From Sphingopyxis terrae subsp. terrae NBRC 15098 (lineage in GTDB: Bacteria > Pseudomonadota > Alphaproteobacteria > Sphingomonadales > Sphingomonadaceae): a stretch of 64,000 nucleotides of DNA. The notes under the pieces were generated by a model. That model saw nothing but the letters and a program-made list of their open reading frames with translations, had not been told where the DNA came from and did no database searches. The DNA lies in assembly GCF_001598815.1 (NCBI RefSeq), contig NZ_BCZQ01000004.1, positions 245,688-309,687 on the forward strand, in the 5' to 3' direction. The position numbers and the translations under genes were made by a program. Below are positions 52,498 through 60,416 of this stretch, one piece after another. Position 1 is the stretch's first letter. Each line of letters opens with the position of its first letter.

Positions 52498-52984
52498 GGG
52501 GCGTCAATCCATTGGCTCGCCGCTGGGACGCCACGCGATCGCCGATACCCGCACGCAATGGATGGAACGGGACTCGATCCTGCCGCATCGTCGGCGGAAC
52601 CCAGCCCTGTGATCTGCGCGACGGCCGCCGCGAGCGTGGACCGGGAGACGCGAAAGGGCGTAGCCGATACCGTTCATATCGGCTGCAACGACGATAGCGA
52701 TCTTCTTGCGCCCCGCCCATGATGCGATGGCAAAGATCGCAGGGCGTATCACGCACGCAGGACGATACCGGATAAGGGGGGGCGGCCTTCCGTTCGGGCG
52801 CGCGGGCGCGACCGAGAGCGGGCGGAGCATGGCATGGAGGCGCGCTAAGTCACTAAAAAGACGCCAAGCCTTTATTCATATATACATTGGTTTTAATGTA
52901 TATTGACATCAATATCAACATGGCTCAGCTTCCTGGCAGGAGAAAGCTCCAGCCGGCTACCGGCACAAAATCAGGGGAGAGAAT
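52498..52984. other. Intergenic region ahead of the TonB-dependent receptor
   Basis: 487 bp with no supported gene. The left 350 bp is GC-rich; minus-strand frames contain short protein-like stretches (KKIAIVVAADMNGIGYA and, in another frame, FRVSRSTLAAAVAQITGLGS) that would need a frameshift to join, so decayed coding DNA is possible. From about 52846 the base composition becomes AT-rich and includes the palindrome at 52880-52903 and a TTGACA at 52903. Confidence 0.6.
52880..52903. promoter_or_regulatory. AT-rich palindromic operator of the TonB-dependent receptor
   Basis: ATATACATT, spacer GGTTTT, AATGTATAT: a 9-bp perfect inverted repeat with a 6-bp spacer. It lies 82 bp before the receptor ATG in an AT-rich island unlike its neighbours. 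Half-site symmetry and size suit a TetR-type dimer, and a TetR gene sits beyond the receptor. Confidence 0.6.
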
Positions 52985-55900
52985 ATGCTACACATCCGGC
53001 CCGCTCGCATTTCGCGCACGGTCAGCCTTCTCGCGTTGGGAATCGCCATCGCGACTCCCGCGGCCGCTCAGCAGGGGCCACAGGCCGAGGAAGCAACGGA
53101 CGGCAATCTGATCATCGTGACGGCGCAGAAGCGCGAAGAAGCCATTCAGGATGTGCCGATCGCGATATCTGCCTTCTCCGCCGAGGCGCTCGACAATTAC
53201 AAGATCGAAAGCGGCTCGGAGTTGCTGCGCGCGGTCCCGAACGTGAATTTCTCCAAGAGCAATTTCAGCATGTACAACTTCTCGATCCGCGGGATCGGGA
53301 CCAAGGCGATTTCGGCGTCCAGCGATCCCGCGGTCGCGGTGAGTTTCAACAACACGCCGCTGATCCGCAACCGCTTGTTCGAATCCGAACTCTTCGACAT
53401 GCAGCGGGTCGAGGTGCTACGCGGCCCGCAGGGAACGCTTTATGGCCGCAACGCCACGGCGGGGGTGGTGAACCTGATTCCCGCGTTGCCCGATGACATG
53501 TTCGGGCTCGATACCAAGGTCGAGGTCGGCAACTACAAGACCATGCGGGCCAGCGGGATGATCAACGTCCCCATCACCGACACGCTGGCGATCCGCGCTG
53601 CCGGCGCACTGACAAGCCGCGACGGGTTCGACTACAACACATTTACCCAGCGACGCGTCAACGGCCGCCAGCTCTGGTCGACCCGCCTGTCGATGCAGTG
53701 GAAACCCAGCGATCGCCTGAAAATAAATGCGATCTGGCAGCATTTCGATGAAGATGACGATCGGTCGCGCACCGGCAAACAATTGTGCACGCGCGATCCC
53801 GGCCCGGCAGAGATCAATGGCATCCGGATTCCCGATGGGACGCAGCCGGGCGTCGTCACGCCACTTGAAGAGAATCTTCGGGGGCGCTTCAGCCAGGGTT
53901 GCCAATCCGCGTCGCTTTATGACGATGCCGCCTATGGCACGCCGAACGGATCGGGCCTTGCCTTTGTCGTCGCCGGTCAGGTGGTCATTCCGATGGGCCT
54001 TCCGCCGGGCAATTCCTTTCAGCAGGTCTATGCCTTCCTTCCGACCGATCCTTTTGTCGATGCAACCCAGTCGCGCAACCTCAGGGAAATCGCGACCGGC
54101 TATGATCCGGTTTTTCGCGCCAAGAACGATATCTTCCAGGGCAATGTGGAATTCGACGTCACCGATGCCCTGACCTTCGTGTCGCAGACCGCCTATGCCC
54201 GCGATCGCTACTATTCGTCGCAGGACTATAATCGCTTCGTATCCGGACCGTTGTTCAGCGATACGACCGGGCTGCTCGACCCGCAAACAGGGGTTCCGAT
54301 AAGCCAGGCTCATGCCGCGCCGGGTGGCATTTTCTGCGACCCGCAGCTGGGCTGTTCCAACCGGCTGCTGGCGGTCGATCTCAGCCGGTCGCGCAATCGC
54401 CAATGGTCGCAGGAGTTTCGTCTGCAATCCTCCTTCGACGGACCGTTCAATTTCAACCTTGGCGTCAATTATCTCGATTTCAAAACGCAGGACGACTATT
54501 TCGTTTTCAACAACGCCTTCACCTACATCGCATATAATCTGTACAATCGTTCGCCCCCCTATGGCACGACCAATTACGACCCCTGCCCGATCGGAACGAC
54601 GGGAAGCGATTGCGTTTACGTCGACCCCAATCCAATCGATTCCCTCGATGAACAGGGCCATAATTATTTTCTCAGCCGCAATCTGGTGCGGACGAAATCC
54701 TGGGCGATTTTTGGTGAGGCTTATTGGAACGTCACCGAAAATCTGAAGATCACCGCAGGCCTGCGCTGGACCAAGGACAAGAAAACCACCACGCCGGTGC
54801 AAAGCCAGTTGCTGCTTGGCGGCGGCGGCGGGACCATCGGGACGAGCGGCGGCAATGTAAGCTTCGGATATCCGACCGATCCCGATGTCGTCCAGAAATG
54901 GTCGGAACCGACGGGCCGCATCGTGATCGACTGGAAGCCCGATCTGGGCTTTGCCGACCAGACTCTGATCTATGCGTCTGCCTCGCGCGGTTACAAAGGC
55001 GGCGGCACCAACCCGCCGCGCCCAAATCTGAACCCGCGTATCGTCCAGTTCCAGCCACTGCCGGCGACCTTCAAGCCCGAATATGTGACCGCCTTTGAAA
55101 TCGGGACGAAGAACAGCTTCGACGGGGGGCGGGTCACGCTGAACGCGACGGCATTCTATTATGATTACGAAGACTACCAGATCTCGCAGATCGTCGATCG
55201 CATTTCGCTCAATGAAAATTTCGACGCGACGAGCTGGGGCCTCGAACTCGAAACCGCATGGCAGCCGTCGCGCGCTTTCCGGGTCGACGCCAATCTGGGA
55301 TATCTGCGAACCCGCCTCAAGAAGGGTGCCCGATCAATCGACGTGATGAACCGCACACAGGGCAATCCGGACTGGGTGTTGCTGCGCCCGTGGATCCAGC
55401 TGCCATCGAACTGCATCGCGCCGCGAGAGATCGTCGAGAATATCCTCAGCAATCCCGTGACCCAGTTCGGCGTGGGCCTGAATGCCCTGCAGGCGTTGTG
55501 CGGTGGGTCCAAGGAAATGGGAACCTTCGACCCGTCCATCACCGACGGCTTGCCGCTCTATCAGTTTTACGGGTTCGAATATAATCCGATCACCGATGCA
55601 CCCAACGGCGGACGCGGATTTTTTGCCGATCTGGAAGGCAATGAGCTGCCCAACGCACCGCGCCTGACATTCAATATCGGTGCCCAATATACTATTCCCA
55701 TCGACAATGGTGATTGGGAACTGACCCTGAGAGGCGATTATTACCGTCAGTCCAAAAGCTTCGCACGCGTATATAATAGCGCCTATGACCGCTTGAAGGG
55801 ATGGGACAATGTCAACCTGGCGGTAACACTGATGCGACCCGATGATGAATTGACATTTCAGTTCTACGTTAAAAATGTCTTCAACAAATCGCCCATCACC

Positions 55901-55996
55901 GACTTATTCACCAACAGCGACGACACGGGATTAAGCACGAACGTATTTACGCTGGACCCAAGAATATTCGGCGTCAGTATCGCGAAGCGATTCTGA
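52985..55996 (+). CDS. TonB-dependent outer membrane receptor
   Basis: A 1003-aa outer-membrane transporter driven by TonB-ExbBD. Residues 1-28 are a signal peptide (ATPAAA). The TonB box region is LIIVTAQKREEAIQDVPIAI, the plug domain follows with IRGIGTKAISASSDPAVAVS and VEVLRGPQGTLYGRNATAGV, then a 22-strand barrel ending FGVSIAKRF, with the terminal Phe needed for assembly. GGGGAGAG lies just before the ATG. Base composition is lower in GC than neighbours, mainly in the second half. Substrate unknown; sphingomonads use such receptors for oligosaccharides, siderophores and xenobiotics. Confidence 0.92.
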   Translation: MLHIRPARISRTVSLLALGIAIATPAAAQQGPQAEEATDGNLIIVTAQKREEAIQDVPIAISAFSAEALDNYKIESGSELLRAVPNVNFSKSNFSMYNFSIRGIGTKAISASSDPAVAVSFNNTPLIRNRLFESELFDMQRVEVLRGPQGTLYGRNATAGVVNLIPALPDDMFGLDTKVEVGNYKTMRASGMINVPITDTLAIRAAGALTSRDGFDYNTFTQRRVNGRQLWSTRLSMQWKPSDRLKINAIWQHFDEDDDRSRTGKQLCTRDPGPAEINGIRIPDGTQPGVVTPLEENLRGRFSQGCQSASLYDDAAYGTPNGSGLAFVVAGQVVIPMGLPPGNSFQQVYAFLPTDPFVDATQSRNLREIATGYDPVFRAKNDIFQGNVEFDVTDALTFVSQTAYARDRYYSSQDYNRFVSGPLFSDTTGLLDPQTGVPISQAHAAPGGIFCDPQLGCSNRLLAVDLSRSRNRQWSQEFRLQSSFDGPFNFNLGVNYLDFKTQDDYFVFNNAFTYIAYNLYNRSPPYGTTNYDPCPIGTTGSDCVYVDPNPIDSLDEQGHNYFLSRNLVRTKSWAIFGEAYWNVTENLKITAGLRWTKDKKTTTPVQSQLLLGGGGGTIGTSGGNVSFGYPTDPDVVQKWSEPTGRIVIDWKPDLGFADQTLIYASASRGYKGGGTNPPRPNLNPRIVQFQPLPATFKPEYVTAFEIGTKNSFDGGRVTLNATAFYYDYEDYQISQIVDRISLNENFDATSWGLELETAWQPSRAFRVDANLGYLRTRLKKGARSIDVMNRTQGNPDWVLLRPWIQLPSNCIAPREIVENILSNPVTQFGVGLNALQALCGGSKEMGTFDPSITDGLPLYQFYGFEYNPITDAPNGGRGFFADLEGNELPNAPRLTFNIGAQYTIPIDNGDWELTLRGDYYRQSKSFARVYNSAYDRLKGWDNVNLAVTLMRPDDELTFQFYVKNVFNKSPITDLFTNSDDTGLSTNVFTLDPRIFGVSIAKRF

Positions 55997-56034
55997 GGTC
56001 TATCTTCCAGCTTCCGGCGGGTCAGGCGAGTAAA

Positions 56035-56451
56035 ATGGTCATACGGCCCGGCCTTCTGGTACTCGACCGGTTACGCGACAGCGGGCTGCCCCGGCATAAT
56101 GTTGCGCTTAATCTGGCCGTTGGGCGCCGCGGAATGGGGGCGTCGCTGAACGCGAACTGGAATGGCCCGGCGCGCGTCCGCTTGGACGCCGCCGTCGGCG
56201 CGACGGAATTTCGTTATCCATCCTGGGCGCAGTTCAATCTGGGGTTGTTTGTCGAGCCCGAACGGTAGGGCGGAATATCGCGCGCGCGAAATTGGGCGTC
56301 CAATCTCAGAATATCCCTCGATGTCCAGAATATTCTGAACGGATATCAAAGGGTGACGGTTTTGGGCGCGACCACGCGACGCGGTTTGACGCGCGACGAA
56401 ATCGACCCATTGGGCCGAACCATCCGCCTTAACATCCGAAAACAATTCTAG
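56035..56451 (+). pseudogene. C-terminal remnant of a second TonB-dependent receptor
   Basis: About 138 codons in one frame, interrupted by an in-frame TAG at 56266. Before it are SGLPRHNVALNLAVGRRGMG and NWNGPARVRLD, and FNLGLFVEPER; after it come LRISLDVQNILNG and DEIDPLGRTIRLNIRKQF, a typical receptor C-terminus ending in Phe. The first 700 or so residues of such a protein are absent. It follows the intact receptor by 38 bp, in the same direction, so it is a deletion remnant, not a fragment of the intact gene. Confidence 0.82.
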
Positions 56452-56453
56452 GG

Positions 56454-57065
56454 TCAGGACGCGGCTGGCGGAATTCCCGACGGAAGCAGGAACAGGGGCA
56501 GGATACGGGCCATCAGGTCGCGCATCGCATCGTCTTTTTGGTCCAGCATGTCGCGCAAATAAGGGCCAATCACCGCGTCGCCGAATGCACTCACCGCTAT
56601 CATCAGCACCGCTGCCCGTACCCGGTTCTGTGCGCCCTCGTCCGTCGATTGGCCAACGATCGCTTCGACGAGCGAGCAAACCGCTTCGCGCACGGGCTCA
56701 AGGTGCGCCACATCTCCCGACAGGATGATCCAGGCCGCGAGCGGCCCGGCACCGCCCTTGTCGAAGGCGTCGAAAACCCGATCCGTCACCGCGCGCGGCG
56801 CCGCTGCGTCGGTCTTGAGCAATTCGACCACATGGCCAAGTGCGACCGTCAGGTCGTTGATCATCGATCCCATCAGGGCAGACTGAAGGCGGGCGGCCGA
56901 CCCGAAATGATGCAGGACATTGGCATGCGACATACCGATGTCGTCACCGATATTCGCCAGCGTCACCGCCCCGGGCCCGCCCTCAAGCAACAAGCGCCGC
57001 GCCGCCGCCAGCCCCTCCTCGCGAACTTCGGGGCCCAGCCGCTTGCGCCGCTTCACGCGCGGCAT
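56454..57065 (-). CDS. TetR family transcriptional regulator
   Basis: A 203-aa regulator. The N-terminal HTH spans about 15-60: VREEGLAAARRLLLEGGPGA, then TLANIGDDIGMSHANVLHHF, in the TetR style. The C-terminal ligand domain is helical (AAWIILSGDVAHLEPVREAV). ATG 57065 follows AAAAGGAAG; an ATG at 57080 is possible. It lies beyond the receptor remnant, in opposite direction, and probably controls the receptor. Confidence 0.85.
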   Translation of the reverse strand: MPRVKRRKRLGPEVREEGLAAARRLLLEGGPGAVTLANIGDDIGMSHANVLHHFGSAARLQSALMGSMINDLTVALGHVVELLKTDAAAPRAVTDRVFDAFDKGGAGPLAAWIILSGDVAHLEPVREAVCSLVEAIVGQSTDEGAQNRVRAAVLMIAVSAFGDAVIGPYLRDMLDQKDDAMRDLMARILPLFLLPSGIPPAAS

Positions 57066-57194
57066 CGCTTCCTTTTGCATTCCATTGTTCCTTGCGGCCG
57101 TCCCACCCACCTGGGCCGAAATCCTCGGCGTCCTTAGCGCAAAGCGCTCGCCTGTCACAATGCATCTGTGCCCGGGGGCGGGCACGCTAAGCCC

Positions 57195-59039
57195 TCACCG
57201 TCCAATCTGATCGGCCTTGTCGCGCAGGTCGGCGGCCGCCTGATCCCTGCCGCGCCGTTCGAGAAGATCGGCATAGAGTCGCATGATGTCGGCGTTCAGC
57301 GGTTGCAGGCGATAGGCGAGCGCGATCATCGGCAGCGCGCGGGCGTCGTCGCCCTTTGCGGCCCAGGCCCGCGCCAGTTCGCGCAGGATGACCACGTCGC
57401 GGTTGCCGATCCGTTGCCGCACCCATTCGAAATGGGCGATCGCCTGATCCCAATGCCGCAAGTCCATCGCCAGATGCCCCGCCAGCCGTTCGGCGGCGAG
57501 GCTCGATGGCTGGCGATTGCGCAGCGCGAGGATCGCCGCGCCCGATCCCGCCGGATCGCCCGAGCGATAGAGCGCGTTGGCGAGCCGCAGCGTCGTGCGC
57601 TCGCCCGCGTCGAGATCGCGCGCGGCACGATAGGCGGCGATGGCAAGATCATAGCGCTCGCCCGCCAGCGCCGCGTCGCCGAGCAGGATATGCGCGTCGG
57701 CGACGCCGCGATTGGCGTCGCGCAGCCGCGTCGCGCGCGCGATGGCCCGGGCATATTGGCCGCTTGCCATGTCGGCCGCGATCGCCGGGATCGCCTTTGC
57801 CGGATCGAGCGGGGCGGCATCGGCCGCCATCGCGACCAGGCCATAGTCGTTATCGACTGCAAAGGGCCCCCCCTCGCCGCGCGCCAGACTGGCGGCGCGC
57901 GCCTGATAATCCGCAGATACGCCGCCTCGGCCTTCTTCGGCAGCGACGCGTGCAGCAAGCAGCAGCGACCAGCTATCGGCGTCGCCGCGATCGACGATCG
58001 GTTGCAGCGCCGCCATCGCGCCGTCGTCGTCGCCATCGGCCCAGTTCGCCGCAGCCAGCACGCGCCGCGCGGTGAAATTGTCGGGCTGTTCGGCAAGCAG
58101 CCGCTCGGCCCAGCTCGCGCCGACCGCCTCGCCGCCCAGTTGCAACTCGACGATGGCGCTCAGCAGCATGAAGGCCGGTTCGTCGTCCATCTGCCCGCGC
58201 GTGCGCTGGAGCAGGCTGCGCGCGAGCTGATAATTGTCGGCGCGCGCCGCGAGCACCGCCTGCAGATAATAGATCCGCGGATCGCCGGGGATCAGCGTCG
58301 CAGCGTGGCGCAACGCGACCAGCATGTCGCGATAGCGGCCGATATCGCCGAGCGTCGCGGCCTGATCGATCAGCGCCCCGGCATTGTCGGGATCGGCGGC
58401 GAGCGCCGCGTCGTACCAGCGCAGCGATGCGCGCAGCCCCTCCTCGGTGCGGACGAGATTGGCCTTCAGCGCCAGCGCGGCGCTGTTCGTTCCATCAAGT
58501 TCGATCGCATAGTCGGCCGCATCGCGGGCGCCCTTGATATCGGCATTGGCATTGCGGAAGCGCGCGACATCGACCCACAACATCGAATCGCGCGGTAATT
58601 CGCGCACCGCGCGGTCATAGGCGTCGCGCGCCGACGCAAGGTCGCCATTGGCCAGATGGACATTGCCCGCGACCCACGCCGCCTCCCCCATCATTTCGGG
58701 CGCGATCGGACCGCCGTCGAGTTCGTCGAAGGCGCGGCGGCCGTCGCCCTGCATCGCATAGGCGCGCGCGAGCAGCGGGCGCAGCACGGCGCGATTGCCG
58801 CCCGCCTCGATCGTCGCCTTGACCGCGGCCTCAGCCGCCACTCCGTCGTCAAGCCGGAACAATATGCGGATCAGCCGGATGCGCGGTTCGAACGATTGCG
58901 GATCGTCGGCGACCGCCCGTTGCAGTTCGGCGCGGCGTTCCTGCAGGTCGGCGCGCGAACCCGGCGGCTGCGGCGCGGCGCAGCCGGCGAGCGCCGACGC
59001 CGCGACCAGCACGGCCAGCCAAGGCCCGCGCCATGCCAT
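57195..59039 (-). CDS. TPR lipoprotein, PrsT-like
   Basis: A 614-aa lipoprotein with lipobox C20 (ASALAGC). The rest is all-helical tetratricopeptide repeats from about residue 30 on, for example AAWVAGNVHLANGDLASARD, LLGDAALAGERYDLAIAAYR and LRELARAWAAKGDDARALPM. The PEP-CTERM/XrtA loci of proteobacteria hold TPR lipoproteins named PrsT; this is shorter than the usual one (about 900 aa). It starts directly after the prsR stop. Confidence 0.8.
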   Translation of the reverse strand: MAWRGPWLAVLVAASALAGCAAPQPPGSRADLQERRAELQRAVADDPQSFEPRIRLIRILFRLDDGVAAEAAVKATIEAGGNRAVLRPLLARAYAMQGDGRRAFDELDGGPIAPEMMGEAAWVAGNVHLANGDLASARDAYDRAVRELPRDSMLWVDVARFRNANADIKGARDAADYAIELDGTNSAALALKANLVRTEEGLRASLRWYDAALAADPDNAGALIDQAATLGDIGRYRDMLVALRHAATLIPGDPRIYYLQAVLAARADNYQLARSLLQRTRGQMDDEPAFMLLSAIVELQLGGEAVGASWAERLLAEQPDNFTARRVLAAANWADGDDDGAMAALQPIVDRGDADSWSLLLAARVAAEEGRGGVSADYQARAASLARGEGGPFAVDNDYGLVAMAADAAPLDPAKAIPAIAADMASGQYARAIARATRLRDANRGVADAHILLGDAALAGERYDLAIAAYRAARDLDAGERTTLRLANALYRSGDPAGSGAAILALRNRQPSSLAAERLAGHLAMDLRHWDQAIAHFEWVRQRIGNRDVVILRELARAWAAKGDDARALPMIALAYRLQPLNADIMRLYADLLERRGRDQAAADLRDKADQIGR

Positions 59040-60416
59040 TCAGGCCTGAATCCGATATTGCTTGAGCAGGTCGTAAAGCGTCGGGCGACTGATCCCGAGC
59101 AATTTCGAGGCAAGCGAGATATTCCCCTCGCTTTGCGTCATCGCGCGGCGGATCGCCACGCGGTCGGCGGCTTCGCGCGCGCTGCGCAGATTGAGGTGGC
59201 TTTCCCCGGGCTCGTCGCCGCGCCCCGCCATGTCGAGATCGTCCTTCGTCACCAGCTTGCCGTCGGCCATGATGACCGCGCGCTTGATCCGGTTTTCCAG
59301 CTCGCGCACATTGCCCGGCCAGCGCGCCGCATCGATCGCCTGCAACGCGTCGGGGGTAAAGCCACGCACCGCCGGGTTCATTTCGGGCGCATATTTATGC
59401 AGGAAATTCCGCGCCAGCAGCACCGCGTCGCCCGGCCGTTCGGCGAGCGCGGGGATCTTCACCACCATTTCGGCGAGCCGGTAATAAAGGTCATCGCGGA
59501 AGGCCCCTTGGGCGATCATCGCGTCGAGGTCGCGGTGCGTTGCACAGACGATCCGCGTGTCGACTGCAATCGGCTTGCGGCCGCCGATGCGCTCGATCGT
59601 GCGTTCCTGCAGGAAGCGCAGCAGCTTCACCTGCAGCGGGAGTGGGATGTCGCCGACTTCGTCGAGGAACAGGGTGCCGCCGTGCGCCAGCTCGATCTTG
59701 CCCTCGGTGGTTTTGACCGCGCCGGTAAACGCGCCTTTTTCATGCCCGAACAATTCGCTTTCGAGCAGATTTTCGGGGATGGCGGCGCAGTTGATCGCGA
59801 CGAAAGCGCCGTCGCGCCGCCCGCTCGCCTCGTGCAGCCCGCGCGCGAGCAATTCCTTGCCGGTGCCGCTGGCGCCGAGCAGCATCACCGACACGTCGAG
59901 GTTGGCGACGCGCTCGATCGTGCGCGCGACCTTCTGCATTTCGGGGGCGCCGGTGATCATGCCGCCGAGGACGCGGTTGTCGCCTGTCCCCGCCTCGGCA
60001 AGCCGCGCATTTTCGACCTCGAGCGCGCGGACGTGAAAGGCGCGGCGGACGATCAGCCCCAGTTCGTCGATGTCGATCGGCTTCTGATAGAAGTCCCACG
60101 CCCCGTTCGCGATCGCGGCAAGGGCGCTGGCGCGCTCGCCATGCCCGGACACGACGATCACCTTGGTATCGGGCTTCAGCTCGAGGATCGCCTGCAGGAT
60201 GCGGAAGCCCTCGCGCGTCCCGTCGGGATCGGGCGGCAGGCCGAGGTCGAGTGTGACCACCGAAGGTTCTTCCGCGCGCAGCAGGTCGATCGCGCTGTCA
60301 TGGTCGCCCGCGACCAGCACCTCATAATCCTCATAGGCCCATTTGAGCTGCGTCTGCAGCCCCGGATCGTCCTCGACGACCAGCAGTTTCGGGCGAGGCG
60401 CGCCGGTGTCGCTCAT
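59040..60416 (-). CDS. prsR: PEP-CTERM-box response regulator, sigma-54 activator
   Basis: A 458-aa NtrC-type regulator. Receiver domain 1-125 with D57 in VVTLDLGLPPDPDG and K112 in YQKPID; AAA+ domain 150-385 with Walker A LLGASGTGKELL, GAFTGA at 228-233 (sigma-54 contact) and GGTLFLDEVGDIPL; Fis-type HTH at the end (GNISLASKLLGISRPTLYDL). It overlaps prsK by 4 bp. PrsR turns on PEP-CTERM genes through sigma-54 promoters (family knowledge). Confidence 0.9.
   Translation of the reverse strand: MSDTGAPRPKLLVVEDDPGLQTQLKWAYEDYEVLVAGDHDSAIDLLRAEEPSVVTLDLGLPPDPDGTREGFRILQAILELKPDTKVIVVSGHGERASALAAIANGAWDFYQKPIDIDELGLIVRRAFHVRALEVENARLAEAGTGDNRVLGGMITGAPEMQKVARTIERVANLDVSVMLLGASGTGKELLARGLHEASGRRDGAFVAINCAAIPENLLESELFGHEKGAFTGAVKTTEGKIELAHGGTLFLDEVGDIPLPLQVKLLRFLQERTIERIGGRKPIAVDTRIVCATHRDLDAMIAQGAFRDDLYYRLAEMVVKIPALAERPGDAVLLARNFLHKYAPEMNPAVRGFTPDALQAIDAARWPGNVRELENRIKRAVIMADGKLVTKDDLDMAGRGDEPGESHLNLRSAREAADRVAIRRAMTQSEGNISLASKLLGISRPTLYDLLKQYRIQA

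Noticed and set aside
52385..52830. 123- and 108-codon minus-strand frames called as genes
   Set aside because: They overlap each other, lack a ribosome site and have no recognisable domain; only short stretches look protein-like.
57168..58598. 476-codon plus-strand frame opposite the TPR lipoprotein
   Set aside because: Low-complexity Arg/Ala/Gly sequence mirroring TPR repeats.
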